Shown: piece by piece, positions 7,528-16,700 of the stretch | Position numbering within the stretch: position 1 is the first letter of the stretch | Layout: each line of letters opens with the position of its first letter | Origin: an uncultured Bacteroidales bacterium | GTDB taxonomy: Bacteria; Bacteroidota; Bacteroidia; Bacteroidales; Paludibacteraceae | Assembly (NCBI GenBank): GCA_902799705.1 | Contig: CADCBP010000005.1 | Span: forward strand, 1-64,000 | DNA length: 64,000 bases | Direction: 5' to 3' | Program-made: the position numbers and the translations under genes | Notes under the pieces: model-generated | Database searches by the model: none | The model's input: only the letters and a program-made list of their open reading frames with translations | Told to the model about the DNA's origin: nothing

Positions 7528-9561
7528 ATGAAAACGAAAGTATTTATTATTCTTGTTTGCCTGACGATGATGGCAAGCAACTTGCACGCCACGGTTTATG
7601 AAGGCGTGTGCGGAGAGCATCTGACGTGGAGCTATGACACGGAGACGGCGCACATGACCATTGAGGGCTACGGCGAGTTGAAGAACACAGTCGATAGTCT
7701 CTGGTGGAACAAACAGGTGCTTCAGGCATCGTCATGGGCGACGGATTACAAGACGTACTATCCGTACAACTCCTGCAAGACGATTTCCTTGCCGGAAGGG
7801 TTGACGGGATTCAGCGGCGCCACTTTCCGCGACTGGTGGAACCTGACGGCGTGCGAGATTCCCGAAGGCGTGACGAAGATCCCTGCGAATCTATTTGAGA
7901 AATGCTACAAGCTGAAAGAGGTCAGACTGCCCAACTCTGTGGATACGGTAGGACAATTCGCCTTTGCCAATTGCACGACGATGGTGAAATGCGACTTGGG
8001 AAAGGGCGTCAAATACATCGGCCAGATGGCATTCGAGAACTGCTACGGGCTGAAATCCGTCCGGTGGTCGGACTGTCTGGAGGTGATCGACGGCAGTATA
8101 TTTGACGGAGAACCCAATCACGCTGTATATGACCAGAACAGCGTAGCCACTATTCCACTGCAAGATACGTTGTTCTTCCCAGCGACGTTCCGCTCGAACA
8201 AACAGATCTCGTGGTGTATCCACTACAGTCCTGTTATTGTTTGGAATGCCAAGAACCCGCCGGCTTCTTCGTCTGTGTTCTATAATCTTTACTGCTATTG
8301 GAACGGGGATTTTATCTTCGGTCCGGATGTGGAGTTTGTGCCCGCCAAGCTGTGCCAGCAGGTACGGATGAAGAAAGTGGAACTGCCGGAAGGCTGTCAA
8401 TGGATCGGAGCAGGTGCCTTCTCGGGCAACAACCAACTGGACACGGTAATTCTGCCTTCGACGCTGACGGCAATCCATCAAGAGGCATTCAAGGGTTGCT
8501 CAAAGATCAAACGAATCCGGATACCGGAGAAGGTGAAAGCAATCAATTCTTCCGTTTTCAACGGGTGTACGGCACTCACGCGGGTACATCTGCCTGATGG
8601 CATAACGACCATCGGAGACAATGCTTTCGCAGGATGTCCTAACTTGGATTCCATCGTACTACCGAAAGAACTGACGATGATTGGCGGTAGTGCTTTTTCG
8701 GGGATTAAGTTGCAGGACAGCCTCGTTATTCCCGACAAGGTGATCTCGATCGGCACGAACGCGTTTGAGAACTGGAGCGGGCTGAAGGAGTTGAGTATCG
8801 GCAAAAACGTCGTTCTCATCGGGGATAATGCCTTCAAGGGCGACAGCGCCGTCACGCATATCGCAGTATGGGCAGCCACCCCTCCGAGTGTCTCCGAAGG
8901 GACACTGGCGGATATCCCGGACAGCGCATGGCTCTCCGTCCTTCCCGACAGCCGCAAGTTGTACCGCGAGCACCCCTATTGGGGCAGGTTCCGCATGAGC
9001 GACGTACCCGACTCGGCTATGATACAGAAAACAGTCACTGTCGATCCGGGACAGACAACAGCGAACTTCACCTGGCCGACGGACAGCGCGGCGCACAGTT
9101 ATCAGATAGACATCTATAAGGACGGCGCGGTGTTCTGCAAGTTGACTCTCGGTCCCAAAGGACAGCTTCTCGGAATTGCTTTCTCTATGCCGGGCAGAAA
9201 AGCACCGTCAAGTCAGGCGGAAAGCAGTCTGCCGTTTACGCTGAGTTTCCTGGTCACCGGTCTGGATGAGGCTTCGCGGTATAATTATGTCCTGTCAACA
9301 TTGGACGAGAACATGAAGCCGATACATGTCTATTTCGGTGATTTCGCCACAACCGGTTACCCAGGAGACGATGTGAAAGGCTCCAGTTTCGAAGTAATTC
9401 CGACACCGCCCATCATCCCTTCCAACCCCGAAGCGAAGCCGACAGGCCTTGAAGACACCGATGTTTCCGGTCATTCCGAAACGAAATATCTCCTTAACGG
9501 CCAACTTCTGATTCGCCGCGGAGATAAAGTATTTACGTTAACCGGACAGGAGATCCAATAA
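7528..9561 (+). CDS. BspA-type leucine-rich repeat surface protein
   Basis: A 677-residue secreted protein with signal peptide MKTKVFIILVCLTMMASNLHA. Residues ~70-470 hold about a dozen LRR_5 (BspA/TpLRR) units of ~23 residues, of the form V.LPEGVT.IG..AF.GC..L, for example SIVLPKELTMIGGSAF. Residues ~495-610 are a fibronectin III-like domain (TANFTWPTDSAAHSYQIDIY) paralogous to that of the preceding gene. The end KYLLNGQLLIRRGDKVF then TLTGQEIQ is the shared short C-terminal motif. BspA-like proteins bind host or microbial surface ligands in related genera; the ligand here is unknown. No consensus promoter is visible in the 127 bp upstream, so it may be read through from the gene at 4152. 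A strong terminator follows. Confidence 0.85.
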   Translation: MKTKVFIILVCLTMMASNLHATVYEGVCGEHLTWSYDTETAHMTIEGYGELKNTVDSLWWNKQVLQASSWATDYKTYYPYNSCKTISLPEGLTGFSGATFRDWWNLTACEIPEGVTKIPANLFEKCYKLKEVRLPNSVDTVGQFAFANCTTMVKCDLGKGVKYIGQMAFENCYGLKSVRWSDCLEVIDGSIFDGEPNHAVYDQNSVATIPLQDTLFFPATFRSNKQISWCIHYSPVIVWNAKNPPASSSVFYNLYCYWNGDFIFGPDVEFVPAKLCQQVRMKKVELPEGCQWIGAGAFSGNNQLDTVILPSTLTAIHQEAFKGCSKIKRIRIPEKVKAINSSVFNGCTALTRVHLPDGITTIGDNAFAGCPNLDSIVLPKELTMIGGSAFSGIKLQDSLVIPDKVISIGTNAFENWSGLKELSIGKNVVLIGDNAFKGDSAVTHIAVWAATPPSVSEGTLADIPDSAWLSVLPDSRKLYREHPYWGRFRMSDVPDSAMIQKTVTVDPGQTTANFTWPTDSAAHSYQIDIYKDGAVFCKLTLGPKGQLLGIAFSMPGRKAPSSQAESSLPFTLSFLVTGLDEASRYNYVLSTLDENMKPIHVYFGDFATTGYPGDDVKGSSFEVIPTPPIIPSNPEAKPTGLEDTDVSGHSETKYLLNGQLLIRRGDKVFTLTGQEIQ

Positions 9562-9579
9562 ACATTTATTTCAAAAGGA

Positions 9580-9616
9580 AAGTCCCGCAGATCACTGTAT
9601 TTGCGGGACTTTTTTG
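9580..9616 (+). terminator. Rho-independent terminator
   Basis: AAGTCCCGCA (9580-9589) pairs with TGCGGGACTT (9602-9611) and is followed by a T run. It ends transcription of the leucine-rich repeat gene just before the rfbC promoter. Confidence 0.9.
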
Positions 9617-9634
9617 TATAAAAATATACAAATA

Positions 9635-9666
9635 CTTGCACATATCAAAAAAAAGCAGTATCTTTG
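9635..9666 (+). promoter_or_regulatory. Bacteroidetes-type promoter of rfbC
   Basis: CTTG at 9635-9638 and TATCTTTG at 9659-9666, 20-bp spacer with TCAAAAAAAAGCAG. The ATG of rfbC lies 25 nt after the -7 box. Confidence 0.88.
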
Positions 9667-9690
9667 TCCGCTTTTTTTAATTCATATACT

Positions 9691-10245
9691 ATGAATGTTA
9701 TCAAAACACCTATTGAGGGATTACTGATTTTGGAGCCCCAGGTTTTCCGCGATGCGCGTGGATATTTCGTAGAGACGTACAACGAGCAGCGTTACCGCGA
9801 AGCCGGTATAGAAGCGCATTTTGTTCAGGACAACCAGTCCTGCTCCACGTATGGTGTCGTGCGCGGTTTGCATTTTCAGCGTCCCCCTTACAGTCAAGCG
9901 AAGTTAGTATGCTGCACGGTAGGCCGCGTATTGGATGTTGCCGTGGATTTACGAAAAGGCAGCCCCACTTTCGGACAATGGTACAGCGTGGAGCTGAGCG
10001 AAGAGAACAAACGGCAGTTCTTCATTCCGCGCGGGTTTGCTCACGGGTTCTCGGTGCTGAGCAACCAGGCTATCTTCACGTACAAGTGCGACAATCTCTA
10101 TCATCCGGAAGCGGACGGCGGCATTCTGCTCAACGACCCGGATTTGGCTGTTGATTGGCAGATTCCTGAAGAGTTGCGTATCATTAGTGACAAAGACAAA
10201 AAACACCCGCTTGTGAGAGACTTTGTCTCTCCATTTGAGATTTGA
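9691..10245 (+). CDS. rfbC: dTDP-4-dehydrorhamnose 3,5-epimerase
   Basis: A 184-residue cupin-fold epimerase that converts dTDP-4-dehydro-6-deoxyglucose to dTDP-4-dehydrorhamnose in the cytoplasm. Characteristic sequences are MNVIKTPIEGLLILEPQVF at the N-terminus, RGLHFQRPPYSQAKLVCC carrying the catalytic His, and FIPRGFAHGFSVLS. The ATG at 9691 is preferred to the upstream TTG at 9664, which lies in the -7 box. rfbD follows after 20 bp. The stop codon sits in a repeated ATTTGAGATTTG word that bridges to the rfbD start. rfbB is 45 kb away and rfbA was not found in the window. Confidence 0.95.
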   Translation: MNVIKTPIEGLLILEPQVFRDARGYFVETYNEQRYREAGIEAHFVQDNQSCSTYGVVRGLHFQRPPYSQAKLVCCTVGRVLDVAVDLRKGSPTFGQWYSVELSEENKRQFFIPRGFAHGFSVLSNQAIFTYKCDNLYHPEADGGILLNDPDLAVDWQIPEELRIISDKDKKHPLVRDFVSPFEI

Positions 10246-10265
10246 GATTTGTGATTTGAGATTTT

Positions 10266-11129
10266 ATGAAGATATTAGTAACAGGAAGTAACGGCCAGTT
10301 GGGCAATGAGATGCGCGTGCTGAGTAAAGAGCACACGAAACATACGTATTTCTTCACGGACGTGATCGAGTCGGACAACACCGAAGTGCTGGACATCACC
10401 AACGCGAAGGCGGTTCGTGCTTTCGTTGAGGCTCACGGCATCGACCTGATTGTCAACTGCGCGGCGTACACGAACGTCGATAAGGCGGAAGAAGACGAAG
10501 CGACGGCGATGAAGATCAATGCAGATGCATTAGGCGTATTAGGCAGTCAGGGAGTGAAGGTCATCCATGTGAGCACCGATTATGTTTTCTCGGGTGACGA
10601 ACACGTGCCCTGCCGCGAGACGGACCCTGTAGCCCCGCGCACAGCTTACGGCCGCACCAAGTACGAAGGAGAGAAACGTCTCTTGGCGGCTTGCCCGGAG
10701 GCGGTGATCTTACGCACCGCTTGGCTGTACTCGTCCTTCGGCAATAACTTCGTGAAGACGATGATCAAATTGGGTCGTGAGAAAGAGCAGTTAGGGGTGG
10801 TGTTCGACCAGATCGGCACACCTACCTACGCGGCAGACCTGGCATGGGCCATCTTCACCGTGATCGAGTCGCCTGTATGGTACCCGGGTATCTATCATTT
10901 CACGAACGAGGGTGTGTGCTCATGGTACGATTTCACGATCGCCATTCACCAATTGGCAGGTATCGAGAAATGCAAAGTTTTGCCGATTTTATCGGAAGAA
11001 TATCAGTACAAGACACCCCGTCCGCATTACAGCGTTCTGGACAAGTCGAAGTTCAAGAAGACGTTCGGCGTGGAGATACCGCACTGGATGGCATCGCTGG
11101 AACGATGCATGGTAAAGTTGAAAGAGTGA
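10266..11129 (+). CDS. rfbD: dTDP-4-dehydrorhamnose reductase
   Basis: A 287-residue SDR enzyme that reduces dTDP-4-dehydrorhamnose to dTDP-L-rhamnose with NAD(P)H. It shows the nucleotide-binding ILVTGSNGQLGNEMR, the STDYVFSG segment, and the YGRTKYEGE catalytic Tyr-Lys pair. It is downstream of rfbC in the same direction and shares its promoter. The C-terminus MVKLKE and the stop are part of a GAAAGAGTGAAAGAATG word repeat that also supplies the start of the next gene four bases on. Product probably feeds O-antigen or other surface glycan synthesis. Confidence 0.95.
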   Translation: MKILVTGSNGQLGNEMRVLSKEHTKHTYFFTDVIESDNTEVLDITNAKAVRAFVEAHGIDLIVNCAAYTNVDKAEEDEATAMKINADALGVLGSQGVKVIHVSTDYVFSGDEHVPCRETDPVAPRTAYGRTKYEGEKRLLAACPEAVILRTAWLYSSFGNNFVKTMIKLGREKEQLGVVFDQIGTPTYAADLAWAIFTVIESPVWYPGIYHFTNEGVCSWYDFTIAIHQLAGIEKCKVLPILSEEYQYKTPRPHYSVLDKSKFKKTFGVEIPHWMASLERCMVKLKE

Positions 11130-11133
11130 AAGA

Positions 11134-11850
11134 ATGAAAGAGATTCTGCGATTTTTGAAGGAGTTGTCGGTGAATAACAACCGCGAGTGGTTTACCGAGA
11201 ACAAAGCCTGGTACCAAGAGTGCCATGCTCGTTTCGTGGAATTCAGCGCGGAGTATATCAAGCGTCTGTCTGAGTTGGATCCGAGCTTGGCAGTGTTGCA
11301 GCCTAAAGATTGTATCTGGCGCATCTATCGCGACGTGCGTTTTTCGCATGACAAGCGCCCGTACAAAGAATGGTTCGGTGTCTTTCCGGCGGCCGGCGTA
11401 CCGGGCAAGCCGAAGACATGGGGAAAGAAATCCATGCGCGGCGGTTATTATGTACATATCCAACCCTGTCAGTGCATGTTTGCAGGAGGTATATGGGATC
11501 CGGGCAAAGAACTGTTAGACGCATTGCGGAAGGAGATAGAAGCCAACTACGAGGAGGTGGAAACAATCATGGCCGCGCCGAGTTGGCAGAAGTATTTCGG
11601 TCAGGATTTTGACTATATGTGGGGGGCTTTGAAGAAAGTGCCGGCGGGTTTTGATCCGAACTTCGTGCATGCCGACTGGTTGAAACATAAGACCTATACC
11701 TTCAGTACACCACTGACGGACAAAGAGGTGAGTGCGCCCGATTTCATCGACCAAATCACCGAGATCGCTGCAGCGGGCAAGCCGATGAATGACTTTTTGA
11801 ACTACACATTCGAAGAGTACGGGGAGTTCCCGAGCAGATGCAAAAGATGA
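11134..11850 (+). CDS. DUF2461 family protein
   Basis: A 238-residue cytoplasmic protein of the DUF2461 (TIGR02453) family, recognised from LKELSVNNNREWFTENKAWY at the N-terminus, IWRIYRDVRFSHDKRPYK at ~65-82, and the GGYYVHIQP segment. The biochemical role of the family is unknown. It starts four bases after the rfbD stop, so it belongs to the rfbC-rfbD transcript. The ATG is part of the spacer repeat GTGAAAGAATGAAAGAG, and its stop opens a longer run of the same word. Confidence 0.85.
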   Translation: MKEILRFLKELSVNNNREWFTENKAWYQECHARFVEFSAEYIKRLSELDPSLAVLQPKDCIWRIYRDVRFSHDKRPYKEWFGVFPAAGVPGKPKTWGKKSMRGGYYVHIQPCQCMFAGGIWDPGKELLDALRKEIEANYEEVETIMAAPSWQKYFGQDFDYMWGALKKVPAGFDPNFVHADWLKHKTYTFSTPLTDKEVSAPDFIDQITEIAAAGKPMNDFLNYTFEEYGEFPSRCKR

Positions 11851-11930
11851 AAGAATGAAAGAGTGAAAGAGTGAAAGAATGAAAGAATGAAAGAGTGAAA
11901 GAGTGAAAGAGTGAAAGAGTGAAAGAGTTC
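11848..11930. repeat. Low-complexity spacer of GAAAGA(A/G)T words
   Basis: About eleven near-tandem copies of GAAAGAGT or GAAAGAAT follow the stop of the DUF2461 gene, then the palindrome TTCGCGCAATGATGCGCGA (~11929-11947). No gene or promoter is visible between 11851 and the tRNA at 11967. Confidence 0.9.
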
Positions 11931-11966
11931 GCGCAATGATGCGCGAGAAGAGAAAGACGAAGAAAG

Positions 11967-12038
11967 GACTTGCTAGTTCAATGGATAGAACGGGGCTCTC
12001 CTAAAGCTCAAATCCGAGTTCGATTCTCGGGCGGGTCA
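11967..12038 (+). tRNA. tRNA-Arg (anticodon CCT)
   Basis: Cloverleaf read by hand. Acceptor GACTTGC pairs with GCGGGTC (12031-12037) with G-U pairs. The D stem is GTTC/GAAC, the anticodon stem GGGCT/AGCTC with loop CTCCTAA, and the T stem CCGAG/CTCGG with loop TTCGATT. Discriminator is A and CCA is not encoded. It decodes AGG. No promoter of the usual type lies directly upstream, so it may be processed from the rfbC transcript. Confidence 0.93.
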
Positions 12039-12052
12039 CAAAACATAACAAA

Positions 12053-12150
12053 CTAAAGCTCAAATCCGGGTTCTTAGCCCCACAAGGGGGCACGATTATT
12101 GCCAAAAGGCAATTTTCGATTCCCGGGCGGGTCACAAAACATAACAAACA
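12053..12150 (+). repeat. Duplicated 3' half of tRNA-Arg with hairpin insert
   Basis: CTAAAGCTCAAATCCG at 12053-12068 repeats 12001-12016, and GGGCGGGTCACAAAACATAA (from ~12125) repeats the tRNA 3' end plus its flank. Between them, at the T-loop position, sit about 43 extra bases with two hairpins: GCCCC-ACAA-GGGGGC (~12077-12091) and ATTGCC-AAAA-GGCAAT (~12098-12113). It lacks a 5' half and is not a functional tRNA. Confidence 0.88.
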
Positions 12151-12167
12151 ATAAAAAAACATACGCC

Positions 12168-13763
12168 ATGAAACACTTATGGTTACTTGCATTGGCATTT
12201 TGTTTTCCTCTTGCGCTCATTGCGCAGACAGACACGGTGTGCGTACAGCACGCAGGGTTGCAGCCTGACCGCACAGAGGTGAGAGAACAGCGTTTTGCCG
12301 TGGAGGAGACTCCTGAGATGCCGAAGACGTCGGACAGTCTGGTTCGCGTCGAGACTACAACTATTCATTATTTCACAGACACCCTCACGTGCATTATCTC
12401 GACTCGTGACAGCGTATCCAGGCAGCGTGAGGAGGTGATCAAGACCGATTCGACCGACCGCCGCGGACATTATATCGAGGCGCATGTAGGTTTGGGCTAC
12501 GGTAGTCTGGGTTATGAGTTAAGCGGCCCCGCAAACCATGTGAACGGTTCGTTCAGCGCGTTGCTTCAACTCCAGTACGCTTATTTCTTCCATCCCAATT
12601 TCGGAATAGGCGCCGGTTTATGGTTCACGAACTACACGTCGATGGCGCACATAGGCGGCGATTATGTATGGACACAGTACGCCAACGGCAATCCGTTAGT
12701 GGACAGCGACACCGAGCAGAACTACCATCATACCGCCTCGGTTCACAGATGGCGTGAACGCGAGACGATACACAACTTAGGTATTCCTGTCTCGTTCCAG
12801 TTCCAATACAAAGAAGACGACTGGAAAGGTCGTATCTTCATGGCATTAGGTGTTGCTCCTTCGTTCTCGGTGTCAAAGAAATACCGCGTGCTGGAAGGAG
12901 AGATAGCCCATTCCGCCTACTATCCGGCATGGGATCTGACCTTGGATAACATGCATGAGTTTGTGACGAAAGACTACCGTAACGCCCCGCAGTCAAGGGG
13001 AGAGCTGAGTGTACGTCCGCAAGTAGCCGTATTCGCGGATTTCGGCGGATTGCTTCCGTTGACTCCTCAGATAGACTTGTTTGTAGGCGGTTATTTCAAT
13101 GTGATAGCCAATGACGCGAACAGTTCCGCCCGCCGCGACATCGGATGGCGCGATACGCGATTCGACTTCATGGAAGAGTACGCCGGTGCCTACGCCACCA
13201 CGAATGCCTCTTCATCGCATCCCTACGAGGTGGGTGTCAAGGTGGGTATTCACTGGCATTATATCAAGCCTGACAAGCATGAGACCGTTGATTACTTCGA
13301 CTATTTCACTCGTCAGGACACCACGGTGGAGATGCAGGCACGGCGTGATACGATTGTCACGGATCGTATGGATACGATGGTACGCGCTCAGATAGAGAAA
13401 GTAGCAGAGGCCGTGGAGAAACTCAATAAGATATACTTTGCGCTGGACAGTTACAAACTGACGAACAAGGCTAAGTTCTACCTGTCCTCAATAGTACAAG
13501 TACTGAACGATGTGCCCGACGCCAAGATAGCGATTGACGGTCATGCCTCGGTAGAGGGCGATTCCATCCACAACGAACAATTGTCGTACAACCGCGCACA
13601 ATCGGTATATAAGTATCTTATCCGTCAGGGGTTGAAGTCCGACCGCGTAGTGGTGTTAGGTCACGGTTCGCGTATCCCGAACGAAGAGAAAGACCGGGAA
13701 GAGTTGAAGCGCGACCGGCGTGTAGAAGTGAAAGTTATTCGTAAACAAAATGACATAGAATAA
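12168..13763 (+). CDS. OmpA family outer-membrane protein
   Basis: A 531-residue protein with signal peptide MKHLWLLALAFCFPLALIAQ. Residues ~110-390 form an N-terminal beta-barrel (GHYIEAHVGLGYGSLGYEL, then repeated Tyr/Phe strands). Residues ~425-530 are an OmpA-like peptidoglycan-binding domain: KIYFALDSYKLTNKAKFYL, IDGHASVEGDS, LSYNRAQSVYKYL and the terminal RDRRVEVKV. The ATG at 12168 is chosen since it starts the signal peptide; the longer frame from 12099 runs into the duplicated tRNA. The next gene starts 12 bp on behind GGAGG, so it probably shares a transcript with the 1629-residue protein. Role: tethering the outer membrane to peptidoglycan. Confidence 0.9.
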   Translation: MKHLWLLALAFCFPLALIAQTDTVCVQHAGLQPDRTEVREQRFAVEETPEMPKTSDSLVRVETTTIHYFTDTLTCIISTRDSVSRQREEVIKTDSTDRRGHYIEAHVGLGYGSLGYELSGPANHVNGSFSALLQLQYAYFFHPNFGIGAGLWFTNYTSMAHIGGDYVWTQYANGNPLVDSDTEQNYHHTASVHRWRERETIHNLGIPVSFQFQYKEDDWKGRIFMALGVAPSFSVSKKYRVLEGEIAHSAYYPAWDLTLDNMHEFVTKDYRNAPQSRGELSVRPQVAVFADFGGLLPLTPQIDLFVGGYFNVIANDANSSARRDIGWRDTRFDFMEEYAGAYATTNASSSHPYEVGVKVGIHWHYIKPDKHETVDYFDYFTRQDTTVEMQARRDTIVTDRMDTMVRAQIEKVAEAVEKLNKIYFALDSYKLTNKAKFYLSSIVQVLNDVPDAKIAIDGHASVEGDSIHNEQLSYNRAQSVYKYLIRQGLKSDRVVVLGHGSRIPNEEKDREELKRDRRVEVKVIRKQNDIE

Positions 13764-13775
13764 GGAGGCGAAGAT

Positions 13776-16700
13776 ATGAAAACACGATTATTTGTATTAG
13801 GTCTCTTAATGAGTTTGACGCTAGGTGTCAGCGCGCGTGTGTTCGATGCAGGCGAGCGCTTGTATATCAACATGGAGGCTCTGAGTGTGAAAGATGCCGG
13901 AGGCGATTTGCAATACGGCTGGTATTCCACCACCAACAATTATAACTACGCCTATTTCTTCAAAGGCAGTAAGAATGCCTGGAGCAGCCAGGTGAAGCAA
14001 TACAAGGGAACTGTTTGGTACGTCGAGGCGCCTGCCGGCGATTGGGAGTACGTGGTTCTCACGCGGCATAATTCCGCCAAGCCGAATTGGGACACCAAAA
14101 TCACCCAGACAGGAAACATCTGGTTCTACTACATGGACGGCAGCACGAAGAAGATGCGTGACCAGAACTACATCCAGAATTTCTACTATGGTTCCGAAAA
14201 ACAAGAGGCGAACTGGGAGTACGTAGCTCCGGCTCCTTCGGGCAACCCGTCCACGTGGGAATATGAGGATGAGCAGATCTGTACGGACGCGGCGGGGACT
14301 CAATACATGCTGCAAGCGAAAAACTACGACTATGACAACACGTATGCGCACGCGTGGTTTAAATATGAGAATAATACGTGGACGCGTCTTGACGGAGCGG
14401 AATGGCGCACGAGTGAAGGGGACAAAGTATATGAAGTAACGCTTGGCGGCGTCAATTCGGATGTCTATTATTTCCTGCAAACCAGCCGTCCGTCCATGTG
14501 CCGTTTGCTACGTGTCCGTATTAATCAGGACTGTTCTGAAGGAGCGCCTGGCGCATGTAAAATCACCTCCTTCGTAGCGGTTGCAACCGAAGCCAACGTG
14601 ACAGACAAAAAGACGACCTTGAACGGTGTAGTTGCTTTTGATGACAAGAAGAATGCCGGAAAGTTGCAGATATGGTGTCCCGGTATAGACACCGTGACTA
14701 TTGACAACAACGATATCGAAACTCCGCAGACATTCAAGTTGCACGGATTCGATGCCTCGAGTTCAAAGACCTACACGCTCTATGCGAAGTTCCTGAGCGG
14801 CGAAGGTTGCGACGCCACTTGTAAGGTTACCGTGACTCCCCCTTCGGCGACTCCGACGGAACACACCACAACCGGAACAGCGACTGACGAGCGTTTGGTT
14901 CGTTTCACCGAGGAAGATGTGACTCTTACGCCTGACGAGCAGAGTTCGACTTATTTCATGTGGACCAATACGGCAGATAAAGACACGGTGACTACCGGCG
15001 CGCGCAACCATACCTTCACCGCCCCGGCGGATGAACAGCAAGTGACCTATTATTTCCTTGCGACCAATGACCCGCCTGCACCGGAAGGGAACCTCATCAC
15101 CAATGGTACGTTCGAGGACCCTTCACTGGATAACAAACTGGAGAGTAACTATGATTTCTGGGGACGTGGTCATACAGACTATTACAAGAGCCATAAGAAT
15201 GCTTCGGGCGGTTATGCCATCACGGACAATGCCAATATCTTCTGGCATGAGTTTCAGCACGTGACCGCACACGAAGGCACCTATTTCGGGCTGTTTGATT
15301 CCAAGATCTACGACGGCACGGACCAGGCAGCTTGGATTGCCCGCAGCGGCGACAAGAACCCGAAATTGAAAGTGCAGAAAGGTGTAAGTTATCTCTTCTC
15401 CTTCTGGGTGGCGAACATCAATGCCTATTATCAGATGAACAACGGTGCCCGTCTGCAGTTCCAAATCAGTTACGACGGTGGCAGTACATGGAATAACCTG
15501 GGCAAGGAGATTAACCTGGGCAACTATCTCGACAGCCGCTGGCATGGCATGTCGTCCATTGTCACACCGACCGTGTCCAGTACGAATGTCGTATTACGCG
15601 TCATCAACAATAACCCGAGTGACAAGAATATCGGTAATGACTTTGCGTTGGATGATATCCGCTTTGAGGCCATCACCGCCAATTCGTCCTATATCGCCGG
15701 CTACGAGAGTTTTCCGGTGACCTACCTGAAGTGCGTGATCAACTCCGCTACGTTCGAGCAACGTCAGCCGATAGGTTGCGGCACGACGGTAGCCGATGTG
15801 GACTTCACGGTGAACTTCACCCATCCGCGTGGCGACCTGTATATTTATGAGGGCACTACCCTTCTTGCGCAGATTCCGCACTCCAAGATAGGCGACGAGA
15901 CGACATCTTATACGGGTGTGCTGCCAAACCAACCCGTGGACAACAAGGATCATGAGATCACCGTTTATTTCGATGACGGGCATGTAAAGACCGACGCACC
16001 TAAGACGTATATCTATAATGCGAAAGCCGTGCCGGCTATCAGCGTAGAGAGTCTGAGTTGGGGAACGGTGGCATGCGACGTACCGACCGTCACCTTAACC
16101 GCAGTGATCAACTACACGAACCAGAACGGTACGCTCACAGCCGACGTGGACGGCCACCCGGCAAACACCGCCAGCTATACGATTGAGAGCGATGATGCTT
16201 TGCAAGTCACATTAGTCATCCCGGGCATCGCAGCGGACGGTTTGAACAATCACGTGCTGAATGTGAACTTCGACGGTTCACACGGTTGCTCCATCGTCAA
16301 CTACGCTATCCCTGAGGCTGCACCGGTGATGCCGGCTATCGAGGCGAAGAATTTCCAGTCCAGTGATCCGAGACCGACGTGTGACCTGACGACCACGCTG
16401 AGCTTTGATCTGGACTATACCTATCAGCAAGGCAAACTCACCTATTGGGTAGATGACTTAAGCGCTAAGACAGCGGCCTTCACTCCGCAGGACAAGAACA
16501 AACAGACTCTGACAGGACTGACGTTCGAGGGCATTCCCGCTGACGGTAAGAACAACCACGTGCTGCATGTCTCCTTCGACGGCCCGAACAGTTGCGTCAA
16601 GGACTATGCGTTGCCGGCAGTACCGTTCTCACCGGTGATTGATGCCATGCAGATCATTTCAACGAGTCCGAAAGTGACCAATCCGGCTGTATCCGACACC

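Noticed and set aside
12053-12150. Second tRNA gene, possibly with an intron
   Set aside because: There is no acceptor 5' strand, D arm or complete anticodon stem; only the 3' half is present.
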